Shown: positions 16,598 to 24,761 of the stretch, in pieces
How the letters are laid out: the number at the start of each line of letters is the position of its first letter
Numbering within the stretch: the first letter of the stretch is position 1
Origin: Dehalococcoidia bacterium
Lineage (GTDB): Bacteria > Chloroflexota > Dehalococcoidia > Tepidiformales > Tepidiformaceae
Assembly: GCA_009839725.1 (NCBI GenBank)
Contig: VXPF01000087.1
Coordinates: forward strand, 1 to 32,995
DNA: 32,995 nucleotides
Direction: 5' to 3'
Program-made: the position numbers and the translations under genes
Notes under the pieces: generated by a model
The model's input: the letters and a program-made list of their open reading frames with translations, nothing else
Databases searched by the model: none
Told to the model about the DNA's origin: nothing

Positions 16598-16831
16598 GTG
16601 ACGACGGTGAACATCCACGAAGCAAAGACCCATCTCTCCCGTCTGCTGGCGCAGGTAGAGGCGGGAGAAGATGTTGTCATTGCGCGGAACGGCAAGCCCG
16701 TGGCGCGCCTGGTGCCCTGCGAACAGCAAGGGAAGCGAGAATTCGGCGTTCTCAAGGGCCGGATCAAGCTCGACGACAGCTTTTTCGACCCCCTCCCCGA
16801 AGAGGAACTCTCCGCCTGGGAAGGCGATTAG
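16598..16831 (+). CDS. Phd/YefM-family antitoxin
   Basis: The 77-residue protein begins TTVNIHEAKTHLSRLLAQVEAGEDVVIARNGKPVARLVP, the hallmark of the Phd/YefM DNA-binding fold. The acidic C-terminus (FFDPLPEEELSAWEGD) is the probable toxin-binding tail. It should neutralise the PIN toxin encoded 3 nt downstream and repress its own promoter through the palindrome just upstream. The GTG start is fixed by AAGGAG 8 nt away. Local base composition is less GC-rich than the flanking resB and prs genes, suggesting acquisition as a mobile cassette. Confidence 0.92.
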   Translation: MTTVNIHEAKTHLSRLLAQVEAGEDVVIARNGKPVARLVPCEQQGKREFGVLKGRIKLDDSFFDPLPEEELSAWEGD

Positions 16832-16834
16832 GCC

Positions 16835-17230
16835 TTGCGCCTGCTCCTGGACACCCACGCGTTCATTTGGTGGTTTGAGGGCAGTAGCAGGCTGCCGGCG
16901 ACCGTACGGGAGGCAATAGGCGTCTCGGCGAACGAGGTATTCGTAAGCGCCGCCACAGCTTGGGAGATTGCGACCAAGCACAGGCTTGGCAAGCTCAAGG
17001 GAGTGGATGAACTAGCACTCAGCCTCCCCAGGTATATCGCCAGCCAGCGATTCGAGAGTCTGCCCGTGACTGTCGAAGATGGCATTAGGGCGGGAGCGCT
17101 CCCGGGACCGCACCGTGACCCGTTCGACAGGATGTTGGCCGCACAGGCCCTGGGGAGAGATCTCGTCATCGTATCGACCGAAACACTGTTCGATCGGTAC
17201 GGCGTACGACGCCTCTGGGAGGGAGGCTAG
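16835..17230 (+). CDS. PIN-domain toxin (VapC-like ribonuclease)
   Basis: The 131-residue PIN protein carries Asp6 in LLLDTHAFIWW, Glu44 in TAWEIATK and Asp98 in HRDPFDRMLAAQA, which form the Mg2+-dependent ribonuclease site of VapC-type toxins. The fourth acidic position, usually Asp, is Glu116 in VSTETLF. The TTG start follows the antitoxin stop by 3 nt, consistent with translational coupling and a low toxin-to-antitoxin ratio. Its stop is 3 bp from the convergent prs stop. Target RNA is unknown. GC content is visibly lower than in neighbours. Confidence 0.9.
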   Translation: MRLLLDTHAFIWWFEGSSRLPATVREAIGVSANEVFVSAATAWEIATKHRLGKLKGVDELALSLPRYIASQRFESLPVTVEDGIRAGALPGPHRDPFDRMLAAQALGRDLVIVSTETLFDRYGVRRLWEGG

Positions 17231-17233
17231 GCG

Positions 17234-18184
17234 CTACTGGAAGAGGGCGCCGACGCTCTGGCCGGTGTGGATTCGCTCGATGGCGTCGCCGAACTGGGGG
17301 GCGGTGGAGATGACGTGCATGTTCGGGAGGCGCTTCTCGGGGGGCAGAGGGACAGTGTCGGTCACGACGATCTCGTGGACATTGGCGTCGCGCAGGCGGT
17401 CGACGGCGGGGCCGCTCAGGATGGCGTGATAGCCGGCCACGAGAATCTCGCCGGCGCCCTTCTCCCGCAGAATGTTGACCGCCTGGACCATCGTGCCGGC
17501 GGTATCGATCTCGTCGTCGACGAGGAGGGCGTTGCGGCCCTCGACATCGCCGATGACGTTGAGGGCTTCGGTGCTGCCGGTGTTGCCGAGGCGGCGCTTC
17601 TCGACGATGGCGATGGGGAGGTCGAGGCGGACGGCCATGTCCCGGGCGAGCTTCTCGCCGCCCACATCGGTGGAGACGACGGTGTAGTCCGCCATGTCCT
17701 TGCCCTCGTAGTAGGTGCTCACGGGGAAGAGTGCGTTCAACTCATCGAGGGGGATGTTGAAGAAGCCCTGGATCTGCCCGGCGTGCAGGTTCATGGTGAG
17801 GACGCGGTCGGCGCCGGCGGTCTCGATGAGGTTGGCGAGGAGGCGGGCGCTGATGGGCACGCGCGGCTGGTCCTTCTTGTCGCTGCGGCCGTAGGCGTAG
17901 TAGGGGATGACGGCCGTGATGCGCCCGGCGGAGGCGCGGCGGGCGGCATCGATCATGATGAGCAGCTCAAGGATGGAGGTGCTCACGGGCGGGAAGAAGG
18001 GCTGGACGAGGAAGACGTCGCGGCTGCGGATGTTCTCCTGGTAGCGAACGAAGATGTTCTCGTTGGCGAACTCGAAGATGTCGGCCTCGCCCGGCTTCAT
18101 GCCGAGGTGGGCGCAGATCGCCTTCGTGAAGGCGGGATAGGTCCTTCCCGAGAAGATGGCGAGATCGACGAGCTCGTTGGTCAT
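17234..18184 (-). CDS. prs: Ribose-phosphate pyrophosphokinase (PRPP synthetase)
   Basis: This 316-residue enzyme converts ribose 5-phosphate and ATP to PRPP for nucleotide, His and Trp synthesis. Seen in order: the N-terminal IFSGRTYPAFTKAIC, ENIRSRDVFLVQPFFPPVSTSILELLIMIDA, the flexible-loop motif PYYAYGRSDKKDQPR, DRVLTMNLHAGQIQGFF, and the PRPP-binding loop LLVDDEIDTAGTM. The length is typical. Its ATG shares one base with the stop of the upstream acyl-CoA mutase gene (TGATG), so the two are co-translated. Pairing with that mutase is unusual; no shared pathway is evident. Confidence 0.96.
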   Translation of the reverse strand: MTNELVDLAIFSGRTYPAFTKAICAHLGMKPGEADIFEFANENIFVRYQENIRSRDVFLVQPFFPPVSTSILELLIMIDAARRASAGRITAVIPYYAYGRSDKKDQPRVPISARLLANLIETAGADRVLTMNLHAGQIQGFFNIPLDELNALFPVSTYYEGKDMADYTVVSTDVGGEKLARDMAVRLDLPIAIVEKRRLGNTGSTEALNVIGDVEGRNALLVDDEIDTAGTMVQAVNILREKGAGEILVAGYHAILSGPAVDRLRDANVHEIVVTDTVPLPPEKRLPNMHVISTAPQFGDAIERIHTGQSVGALFQ

Positions 18185-19854
18185 CAGACGACAACGAACT
18201 CCTTGTACTCGCCGAAGACGCGCCGCCACATGTTGCAGATCTCGCCGGAGGTGGCGCCGACGTTGACCGCGTCGATGATGAGGGGCATGAGGTTGGTGTT
18301 GGGGTCGTTGCTGCCGTTCTCGAGGGCGCGCATGGCCTCGCCCCAGGCGTCGGCGTCGCGCTCGGACTTGACCTTCTTGAGGCGGGCCAGATGGCGGCGC
18401 TCACCCTCGGGATCCATCTTCAGGATGGGGATCTCGATGGGCTCGTCGGTCTGGAAGTCGTTGACGCCGACGATGATGCGGTCACGGGTCTCGAACTCGC
18501 GCTGGAAGCGGGCGGAGGCGTCGGCGATCTCCTTCTGGAAGTAGCCGGTCTCGAGGGCGGGGATGACGCCGCCGAGGTCTTCGATGCGCTCGAAGATGGC
18601 GTTGCACTCGGCTTCCATGTCGTTGGTGAGCTTCTCGACGAACCAGGAGCCGCCAAGCGGATCGACGGTGTTGGCGACGCCGCTCTCGTGCTGGATGACC
18701 TGCTGGGTGCGGACGGCCAGGCGCACGGCCTTGTCGGAAGGCAGGGCGAGGGCCTCGTCCATCGAGTCGGTATGGAGGGACTGGGTCCCGCCGATGACGG
18801 CGGCGAGGGCCTGGATGGCGACCCGCACGAGGTTGACCTCGGGCTGCTGCTCGGTGAGGGAGACACCAGCGGTCTGCGTGTGGAAGCGCATAAGCCACGA
18901 GCGCGGCTTCGTTGCGCCGAAGCGCTCGCGCATCTGGCGGGCCCAGATTCGGCGGGCGGCGCGGAACTTGGCGATCTCCTCGAAGAAGTCGTTGTGGCAG
19001 TTGAAGAAGAAGGAGATGCGGGGGGCGAAGCTATCGATGTCGAGGCCGCGGTCGAGCGCCCACTTCACGTACTCGATGCCATCGGCGAGGGTGAAGGCGA
19101 GCTCCTGGACGGAGGTCGAGCCGGCCTCGCGGATGTGGTAGCCGCTCACGGAGACGGGGTTCCAGAGGGGCATCTCGTCGGAGGCGAACTCGACCGTGTC
19201 CGTCACGAGGCGCATCGACTCGCGGGGCGGGTAGATGAACTCGTTCTGGGCGATGTACTCCTTAAGGATGTCGTTCTGGAGGGTGCCGGCGAGCTTCGCG
19301 CGGGGAACGCCGCGCTTCTCGGCAGCCGCGATGAAGAGGGCCCAGATGACGGGCGCGGGGCTGTTGATGGTCATCGACGTGGTGATGTTGTCGAGGGGCA
19401 GGCCATCGAGAAGGATGTCCATGTCGGCGAGGGAATCGACGGCGACGCCACAGGAGCCGAACTCGCCCTCGGCCCAGGGCTCGTCGTGGTCGTAGCCCAT
19501 GAGCGTGGGCATGTCGAAGGCGATGGAGAGGCCGTTGTTCCCGGCGCCGAGGAGGTCGTGGTAACGCTGGTTCGTCTCCTCGACGGAGCCGAAGCCGCTG
19601 AACATGCGGATGGTCCAGGACTTGCCGCGGTAGCCGGTCTTGTGGACGCCGCGGGTGAAGGGGTAGGAGCCGGGCAGGTTGATGTCGCGCTCGTAGTCGA
19701 GGTCGGCGACGTCGGTGGGGTCGTAGAGGCGGTCGATGGGGCGGCTGGAAACCGTCATGAACGGTCCCGCCGACTCGCGGCCTTCGGCGACGACAGCCTC
19801 CTCGTACTCCTCGCGCAGCTCTCTGGCGCGCTCCAGTCCGTTCGATTCGCTCAC
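18184..19854 (-). CDS. Coenzyme B12-dependent acyl-CoA mutase large subunit (isobutyryl-CoA-mutase-type residues)
   Basis: The 556-residue TIM-barrel subunit belongs to the methylmalonyl-CoA mutase family but lacks the C-terminal B12 domain, so it needs a separate small subunit, absent here. Landmarks are [56 protein letters not shown] (His240) and [13 protein letters not shown]. Spacings match the P. shermanii enzyme exactly, mapping Phe85 to Tyr89, Gln203 to Arg207 and His240 to His244. Phe/Gln is the isobutyryl-CoA mutase signature; Ala112 argues against 2-hydroxyisobutyryl-CoA mutase. Probable reaction: isobutyryl-CoA to butyryl-CoA. GTG 19854 has GGAGAGGAG upstream and gives the family length. 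It overlaps prs by one base. Confidence 0.9.
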   Translation of the reverse strand: MSESNGLERARELREEYEEAVVAEGRESAGPFMTVSSRPIDRLYDPTDVADLDYERDINLPGSYPFTRGVHKTGYRGKSWTIRMFSGFGSVEETNQRYHDLLGAGNNGLSIAFDMPTLMGYDHDEPWAEGEFGSCGVAVDSLADMDILLDGLPLDNITTSMTINSPAPVIWALFIAAAEKRGVPRAKLAGTLQNDILKEYIAQNEFIYPPRESMRLVTDTVEFASDEMPLWNPVSVSGYHIREAGSTSVQELAFTLADGIEYVKWALDRGLDIDSFAPRISFFFNCHNDFFEEIAKFRAARRIWARQMRERFGATKPRSWLMRFHTQTAGVSLTEQQPEVNLVRVAIQALAAVIGGTQSLHTDSMDEALALPSDKAVRLAVRTQQVIQHESGVANTVDPLGGSWFVEKLTNDMEAECNAIFERIEDLGGVIPALETGYFQKEIADASARFQREFETRDRIIVGVNDFQTDEPIEIPILKMDPEGERRHLARLKKVKSERDADAWGEAMRALENGSNDPNTNLMPLIIDAVNVGATSGEICNMWRRVFGEYKEFVVV

Positions 19855-19891
19855 AGCCTGCTCCTCTCCCGACGTTCGAGGGAGTCCGCCT

Positions 19892-19915
19892 ATCTTACCG
19901 AACAGTCCCGAACAG
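19892..19915 (-). promoter_or_regulatory. Mutase promoter region with 10-bp-spaced direct repeat
   Basis: Minus-strand TAAGAT (19892-19897) is a good -10 for the mutase-prs pair. Immediately upstream, CCGAACAG occurs twice (plus strand 19898-19905 and 19908-19915), one helical turn apart, filling the -10/-35 spacer. It may be an operator. Confidence 0.4.
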
Positions 19916-19958
19916 GCAGGCCGCTCGCTCCCACTGGATCGCGGGCGGGTTGCGGGCC

Positions 19959-19964
19959 TACGCT
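19959..19964 (+). promoter_or_regulatory. Putative leaderless -10 box (TACGCT) for the RNA methyltransferase
   Basis: TACGCT is followed by 6 nt and GTG 19971. This rules against the upstream TTG at 19950, because that codon would precede the promoter box. Confidence 0.45.
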
Positions 19965-19970
19965 CGGGCG

Positions 19971-20558
19971 GTGCCGACGCCCGAACGGAACCAACGCTAT
20001 CGCGACGTGGCCGCGCGGCGGCAGCAGGGCGTCGTCGTGCTGGAGGACATCCACGACCCGCACAACGCCGAGGCCGTGTTCCGGAGCTGCGACGCCTTCG
20101 GGTTCCAGCGGGTGTGCCTGATTTTCGACGAGGAGGAGCCGTTCGACCCACGACGGGTGGGGAAATTGAGCTCGTCGTCGGCGAACAAGTGGCTCGACTT
20201 CGAGGTCTACGCCTCGGCTCGCGAGTGCCTCGGGAAGTTGCAGGCGGAGGGGTACGAGGTAGCCGCGACGGTGGCGGACGGCGGGGCGGAGGAGCTCTAC
20301 GCGGCGGAGCTGACAGCGCCGCGTATTGCGGTGATGCTGGGGAACGAGCAGCGAGGGCTCTCGCCGGAGGCGGTGGCACTGGCCGACCGGAGGCTGACCA
20401 TCCCGATGGCAGGGATGGTGCGCAGCCTGAACCTCTCCGTGACGGCGGCAATCGTCCTGTTCGAGGTGACGAGGCAACGGCAGCGGGCGGGTTTGGAGCA
20501 GTACCTGCTCGATGCCGACGAGCGGGAGGCGCTGGCGAAGGCGCTGAGCGAACGGTAG
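19971..20558 (+). CDS. TrmH/SpoU-type SPOUT RNA 2'-O-methyltransferase
   Basis: The 195-residue protein has the SPOUT order: motif 1 [25 protein letters not shown], motif 2 [29 protein letters not shown], and motif 3 [17 protein letters not shown], which form the knotted S-adenosylmethionine site. The internal [16 protein letters not shown] stretch and length are closest to TrmH, which methylates the 2'-OH of G18 in tRNA; an rRNA target cannot be excluded. GTG 19971 was chosen because a TACGCT box ends 6 nt before it. It is divergent from the mutase-prs pair. Confidence 0.9.
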   Translation: MPTPERNQRYRDVAARRQQGVVVLEDIHDPHNAEAVFRSCDAFGFQRVCLIFDEEEPFDPRRVGKLSSSSANKWLDFEVYASARECLGKLQAEGYEVAATVADGGAEELYAAELTAPRIAVMLGNEQRGLSPEAVALADRRLTIPMAGMVRSLNLSVTAAIVLFEVTRQRQRAGLEQYLLDADEREALAKALSER

Positions 20559-20619
20559 GGGCGGAGTCGGCGGGTCGGGCAAGCGCGGGGTGACTTGCGT
20601 TCCTTGCAACGGTCGTGAC

Positions 20620-20625
20620 TACACT
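20620..20625 (+). promoter_or_regulatory. Putative -10 box (TACACT) for the ArsI-like gene
   Basis: TACACT lies about 50 nt before TTG 20678. TTGCGT sits 19 bp upstream of it as a possible -35, with longer than ideal spacing. A GGGAG Shine-Dalgarno at 20667-20671 belongs to the same transcript. Confidence 0.35.
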
Positions 20626-20677
20626 CGGTGGAGAACAACGGCGGCCGCCCTCAAGCGGACCGGTACGGGAGTCCACA

Positions 20678-21139
20678 TTGGCACGGGTACAACTGGCGCT
20701 GAACGTTGCGGAGCTCGATTCCGCGATCGCGTTCTATCGCGATCTCTTCCGCACGGAGCCGCACAAGGTGCGCGATGGCTACGCGAACTTCGAGGTGGCG
20801 GATCCGCCCCTGAAGCTGATCCTGTTCGAGAACGGGCGCGGGGGCGACCTGAACCATCTTGGCGTGGAGGTCGAGACGACGGCCGAAGTGGCCGCCGAGA
20901 CCGAGCGCCTCGCCGGGCTCGGCCACGCGCTCGACATCGAGGACGGGGTCGTGTGCTGCCACGCCGAACAGGACAAGGCCTGGGCAAAGGACCCCAGCGG
21001 GCTTCGCTGGGAGGTCTACGCGATCACCGACGACGATCCCTCTCCGATGGGGGAACTCCTCACGCTGGTTGAGGAGCCGGGGGCGGCGTGCGATATAGAC
21101 GGAGATGCCTGCTGCGCGGGAGAAGCGCCCTCGACCTGA
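20678..21139 (+). CDS. ArsI/CadI-family vicinal-oxygen-chelate protein (glyoxalase superfamily)
   Basis: The 153-residue protein matches ArsI/CadI by layout: [28 protein letters not shown] (His60), [12 protein letters not shown] (Cys93-Cys94) and GLRWEVY (Glu112), plus a Cys-rich tail (CDIDGDACC). ArsI is an iron dioxygenase that cleaves C-As bonds of trivalent organoarsenicals bound by the Cys pair. Its first metal ligand His5 is Gln5 here, so activity or metal preference may differ. The start is TTG with GGGAG 6 nt upstream; the longer GTG 20615 frame would overlap the promoter box. No arsR, arsM or arsP is nearby. An MFS gene follows 64 bp later. Confidence 0.82.
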   Translation: MARVQLALNVAELDSAIAFYRDLFRTEPHKVRDGYANFEVADPPLKLILFENGRGGDLNHLGVEVETTAEVAAETERLAGLGHALDIEDGVVCCHAEQDKAWAKDPSGLRWEVYAITDDDPSPMGELLTLVEEPGAACDIDGDACCAGEAPST

Positions 21140-21191
21140 GGCTGAGCGGCGGGCGGGCCGATTCACCGCCGTGAGGGCTCGGCAACGTCGT

Positions 21192-21197
21192 TAACAT
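21192..21197 (+). promoter_or_regulatory. Putative leaderless -10 box (TAACAT) for the MFS gene
   Basis: TAACAT is followed by 6 nt and ATG 21204. The gene could therefore be transcribed separately from the ArsI-like gene upstream. Confidence 0.45.
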
Positions 21198-21203
21198 GAG
21201 GGA

Positions 21204-22637
21204 ATGCGGCCCGAGAGCGCCGGGGCAACAGACTCCACGCTGATCCTGGACGGCGGCTGGCGGAGCATCGAGTTCCAGGCGACGGTCGCGCTGGCGGCCA
21301 TGCTGACGCCGCTGAACAGCACGATGATCGCGGTGGGGCTGCCCTCCATCCGGTCGCACTTCGACGTGGGCGTGGGGGAGATGACGCTGCTGATCAGCGT
21401 CTACCTGGTGGCGGTGGCGGCGATGCAGCCGGTCTCGGGGCGGCTTGGAGACGCGTTCGGCTCGATCCGCATGATGATGGTGGGGCTCATCCTCCTGATC
21501 GCCATCTCGGCGGTCTCCGCGCTCGCGACGAACCTGCCCATGCTCATCCTGATGCGCGGCCTTCAGGGGGCGGCGACCGCACTGGTGCTGCCCAACGGCA
21601 TCGCAGTGCTGCGCAAGCGGACGCCCTCGGAGCGGCTGGGGACGGTGCTGGGCATGAACGGCGCGGCGCTGTCCGTCGCGGCAGCGACGGGCCCCGTCAT
21701 CGGGGGAGCGCTGCTGCTGGCGGGGGACTGGCGGCTCCTCTTCCTGGTCAATGTCCCGCTCTCGATCGTCGCGATCGCGTTCCTGCTGCGGCTGAGCCCG
21801 GACGAGGGTCACGGCCGCGAGACGCTGCACATCGACCTGCCCTCGCTGGGCGCCCTCGTGGCCGTGTTCGGGAGCGCGGTGCTGATCGGCAGCGCGACGC
21901 GGGTGGAGAACCCGGCATTCCTGATCGTGGGCGCAGCGCTGTTGCCGGTGACGGTCGCGGCGTACTGGCTGCGTTCGCGCTGGGGAGAGAGCATCGTCCA
22001 GTTCCACTTCTTCGGGGCGCGGAATTTCCGATCGGCGGCCACGAGCCAGGCGCTCACCAACCTCGTGATGTACTCGTTCCTGGTGAGCCTGCCCCTCTAT
22101 CTGGTGGACTTGCGGGGCGTCGGGGACCAGGTGGTGAGCCTCGTGCTGTTCTCGCTGATGGCGGCGATGATCACGCTCTCGCCGATCGGCGGGGCGCTCA
22201 CCGACCGGGTGGGACGGAGGCCCCTACTGCTGGGCGGCGGGGCGGCCATTCTGGCGGCGACGGTCGCACTAGCGCTGCTGTTCGACGACCCGCCGCTGGC
22301 GGCGATCATCGGGCCGCTCATTGGCGTTGGGTTCGGCCTCGGAATCTCGGGGGCGGCGCGCTCGTCGGCGGCGCTGGAGGCGTGGCCGCGTGACGTGGCG
22401 GGCTCGGTGTCGGGAACGTTCTCGATGATGCGCTACGCGGGGGCGATCGTGGGGGCGGCGATCATCGCGGCGCTGCTCGGGCCGGATCCGGGCGAGGGCG
22501 CCTTCCGCATCCTGACGATCGTGCTGGCTGGCGCCGCCGTTCTCAACCTGTTCGTCTCACTGGAGATTCGCGACCGGCCGAGGGCGGCGACCGACGCCCA
22601 GCCCGAAGCGGGAGCTCCCGCTCTGGAGCGACCCTGA
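21204..22637 (+). CDS. MFS transporter (DHA2/EmrB-QacA type)
   Basis: The 477-residue membrane protein has 12-14 segments. N-terminal MLTPLNSTMIAVGLPSIRSHF matches the DHA2 signature LDxTIVNVALP-like region. GRLGDAFGSIRMMM is motif A, and GAALSVAAATGPVIGGALL with DWRLLFLVNVPLSIVAI is motif C and its follow-on. Such proteins export drugs or toxic compounds using the proton gradient. The substrate is unknown; an arsenical or metal-linked role with the preceding ArsI-like gene is only suggested by order. The C-terminal ~25 residues are Ala/Pro-rich and hydrophilic. It is convergent with the alcohol dehydrogenase gene (3 bp apart). Confidence 0.88.
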   Translation: MRPESAGATDSTLILDGGWRSIEFQATVALAAMLTPLNSTMIAVGLPSIRSHFDVGVGEMTLLISVYLVAVAAMQPVSGRLGDAFGSIRMMMVGLILLIAISAVSALATNLPMLILMRGLQGAATALVLPNGIAVLRKRTPSERLGTVLGMNGAALSVAAATGPVIGGALLLAGDWRLLFLVNVPLSIVAIAFLLRLSPDEGHGRETLHIDLPSLGALVAVFGSAVLIGSATRVENPAFLIVGAALLPVTVAAYWLRSRWGESIVQFHFFGARNFRSAATSQALTNLVMYSFLVSLPLYLVDLRGVGDQVVSLVLFSLMAAMITLSPIGGALTDRVGRRPLLLGGGAAILAATVALALLFDDPPLAAIIGPLIGVGFGLGISGAARSSAALEAWPRDVAGSVSGTFSMMRYAGAIVGAAIIAALLGPDPGEGAFRILTIVLAGAAVLNLFVSLEIRDRPRAATDAQPEAGAPALERP

Positions 22638-22640
22638 TCC

Positions 22641-23660
22641 CTAGCCCCGCGGGTCCACCAGGATCTTGATCTGGCGGCGATCCTCGTTCAGCAGGGAGAA
22701 CGCTTCGGCGATGTCGGAGAGCGCCGCCGTGTGCGTATGCAGGGGCCTGACCTGGATGCGGCCGGAAGCGATGAGGTCGGCGGCGATGGCGAACTCCCTG
22801 TGGGCGTAGGCGACGGCGGAGACAAACGTGATCTCCTTCGAGAGCCAGGTGCCAGGATCGATCGTGGCCTGCTCGCTCGCCAGGCCGATGAGCGTGACGG
22901 CCCCGCCCCGGCGCACGTAGTCGACCGCATGCTGAATGGTCGGGGCGATGCCCGCGCACTCGAAGACGACATCGGGCCCGAGGCCGCCGGTCGCGTCGGC
23001 GAGGCCGGTGGCCACGTCTTCCTCCATGGGGTTGAAGACCTGGTCCGCCCCGAGCTCGAGAGCAAGAGCGCCACGATCGGCGACGGGCTCGACGACGTAG
23101 ACGCGGCCGGCCCCGGCAGCGCGGGCGCACTGAAGCGTGAGGAGGCCGATGGGGCCGGCGCCGACGACCGCCACAGTGTCGCCGAGGCGGATGTCGGTGC
23201 GGCGCGTGCCGTGGAGGGCGACGGCGAGGGGTTCGACGATGGCGGCGTCGAGATCGTCGAGGCCATCGGGGACGGGGGTGAGGCGGCGGACGTCGGCGGC
23301 GATGGCGGGGGCGAAGCCGCCGTGGGGCGTGCCCATCAGGCTGCCGAGCTGGTGGGGGCAGTCGCGGGTGTAGCCGGCGCGGCAAGCGGCGCAATCGCCA
23401 CAGGCAGGGGCGATGCCGCCGATGACGCGATCGCCCTCGCGGAAGCCGGTCACGCCTGAGCCGACAGCGGACACCTCGCCCATCCACTCGTGGCCACAGA
23501 CGGCCGGATTCTCCATGACGCCGGACTGGTAGGCATGGAGGTCGGTGCCGCAGATGCCGCAGTAGCTGATGCGAACAACGGCCTCGTTCTCCGCGGGCGT
23601 AGGCTCCGTGAACTCGAGGAGCTCGATGATCTCTTTGCCGGTAATGATTCCTGCCTGCAT
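22641..23660 (-). CDS. Zinc-dependent alcohol dehydrogenase (MDR family)
   Basis: The 339-residue medium-chain dehydrogenase has catalytic-zinc motifs CGICGTDLHAYQSG (Cys37) and GHEWMGEV (His57), a GDRV loop, four structural-zinc cysteines (Cys87, 90, 93, 101) in CGDCAACRAGYTRDC, and an NAD(P) Rossmann motif VVGAGPIG. It is closest in style to threonine/sorbitol-dehydrogenase-like MDR enzymes; the substrate is undetermined. ATG 23660 was chosen because QAGIITGKEIIELLEF is the natural N-terminus; the longer upstream frame has no homology. It is divergent from the EamA transporter. Confidence 0.9.
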   Translation of the reverse strand: MQAGIITGKEIIELLEFTEPTPAENEAVVRISYCGICGTDLHAYQSGVMENPAVCGHEWMGEVSAVGSGVTGFREGDRVIGGIAPACGDCAACRAGYTRDCPHQLGSLMGTPHGGFAPAIAADVRRLTPVPDGLDDLDAAIVEPLAVALHGTRRTDIRLGDTVAVVGAGPIGLLTLQCARAAGAGRVYVVEPVADRGALALELGADQVFNPMEEDVATGLADATGGLGPDVVFECAGIAPTIQHAVDYVRRGGAVTLIGLASEQATIDPGTWLSKEITFVSAVAYAHREFAIAADLIASGRIQVRPLHTHTAALSDIAEAFSLLNEDRRQIKILVDPRG

Positions 23661-23772
23661 GGGGCGGGAGTGTAGCGGGTGGGGCGCACCCGTGCGCTCC
23701 ATGTCGAGGGGAGGCGCTATCCTGCCGGGGCGAGCGGAGGCGCGCAGCCCCGCATCGAGAGGGAGAGCCGCC

Positions 23773-23808
23773 ATGTTCCGCCTCGCGCGTCTCTACACCG
23801 ACCGGTGA
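23773..23808 (+). CDS. Possible 11-residue leader peptide before the EamA gene
   Basis: ATG 23773, preceded by GGGAG, opens a frame MFRLARLYTDR whose TGA (23806-23808) overlaps the EamA GTG at 23805 (GTGA). The EamA start has no Shine-Dalgarno of its own. The geometry suggests translational coupling or a regulatory uORF. There is no homology evidence. Confidence 0.35.
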   Translation: MFRLARLYTDR

Positions 23809-24701
23809 ATCCCGGCGTCCTGGCAGGAATCGGCTCGGCCGCGATCTGGGCGGTGGCAAGCACGCTCATGGCCTCGTCGTCGACACGTGTCGACGCGGTC
23901 TCGGTGAGCGCCGTGCGGGGGGCGTGGGGCGCGCTGGCGCTGTTGATCGTCCTGCCATTCGTGATTATGTCGGGCGGATTCGACGCGATGACCGTCGCAG
24001 TGGCGGTGGCGGTAATCGGGTCCGCGCTCGTCGGGCACTCGCTGGGGGACACCCTTTACGTCTTCTCTCTGAACGCGCTGGGGCTCACCAGGGCGTTCAC
24101 GATCAGCCTCGGGCTCTTCGTCTTCCTCACCTACGCGCTCGGGATCGTGTTTCTGGGTGACGCGATCACGCTGGCTGAGGTCATCGGCTCGCTGCTCGTG
24201 CTGGTGGGCGTCTACCTGGTGGCCCTGAGGGGACGGCGGGGGGGAGCGCCCGCGGCAACACCGGCAGGCAGCGGGAATCTCAAGCAGGGGCTGGCGCTGG
24301 TGGGGATTACTGCGCTCATCTGGGCGGTGGCGACGGTCTGGCTGGGGGACGCGGTGGAGGGCCAGAACGCGGTTGCAGTGACGGCGCTGCGCCTGCCGGC
24401 GAGCGCCCTGGTCGTGGGATTCGTGGCGGGGGCAATGCCGCGGTCAAGCGTGCGGCGGTGGCAGATCTCGCGCTGGGACCACGGCGCGCTCTTCCTCGCA
24501 GGGGTGGCGGGCACGGGGGTGGGGAGCCTGCTCTGGATCTACGCGGTGCAGGAGGCGGGCGTCGGGCGGGCCGCCGTGGCAAGCGCCATCTCACCGCTCT
24601 TCGCCGTGCCGCTGGGCGCCATCTTCCTGGGGGAGCGGCTGACCCTCTGGCTGGTAGCGGGGGTGGCGGTCGCGGTCGCGGGGATCATCCTGATCTCGTA
24701 A
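23805..24701 (+). CDS. EamA/DMT-family transporter
   Basis: The 298-residue protein has ten predicted membrane segments in two EamA repeats: the first opens with VLAGIGSAAIWAVASTLMASS, the second with GLALVGITALIWAVATVWLGDA. Each ends in the family pattern, FLGDAITLAEVIGSLLVLVGVYLVAL and FLGERLTLWLVAGVAVAVAGIILIS. Members export metabolites or amino acids; the substrate is unknown. GTG 23805 was chosen because the first hydrophobic segment begins right after it. The gene is divergent from the alcohol dehydrogenase, preceded by an overlapping short ORF and followed by a hairpin. Confidence 0.88.
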   Translation: MNPGVLAGIGSAAIWAVASTLMASSSTRVDAVSVSAVRGAWGALALLIVLPFVIMSGGFDAMTVAVAVAVIGSALVGHSLGDTLYVFSLNALGLTRAFTISLGLFVFLTYALGIVFLGDAITLAEVIGSLLVLVGVYLVALRGRRGGAPAATPAGSGNLKQGLALVGITALIWAVATVWLGDAVEGQNAVAVTALRLPASALVVGFVAGAMPRSSVRRWQISRWDHGALFLAGVAGTGVGSLLWIYAVQEAGVGRAAVASAISPLFAVPLGAIFLGERLTLWLVAGVAVAVAGIILIS

Positions 24702-24717
24702 GCAACCAAGCGAAGAC

Positions 24718-24748
24718 ACGGCGACCCTGGGCCACGGGGCTTCGCCGT
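24718..24748. terminator. Hairpin after the EamA gene
   Basis: ACGGCGA (24718-24724) pairs perfectly with TCGCCGT (24742-24748), with three further G-C pairs inside after a 2-nt bulge. It starts 17 nt after the EamA stop. There is no T-tract, so termination is plausible but not certain. Confidence 0.45.
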
Positions 24749-24761
24749 AGTCAGTATCGAG

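Noticed and set aside
18184-19854. Methylmalonyl-CoA mutase identity
   Set aside because: Substrate positions are Phe85/Gln203, not the Tyr/Arg pair required for the methylmalonyl carboxylate.
18391-20121. Plus-strand frame of 576 codons
   Set aside because: It is antisense to the acyl-CoA mutase, repetitive in Gly/Ala/Glu/Val and has no domain.
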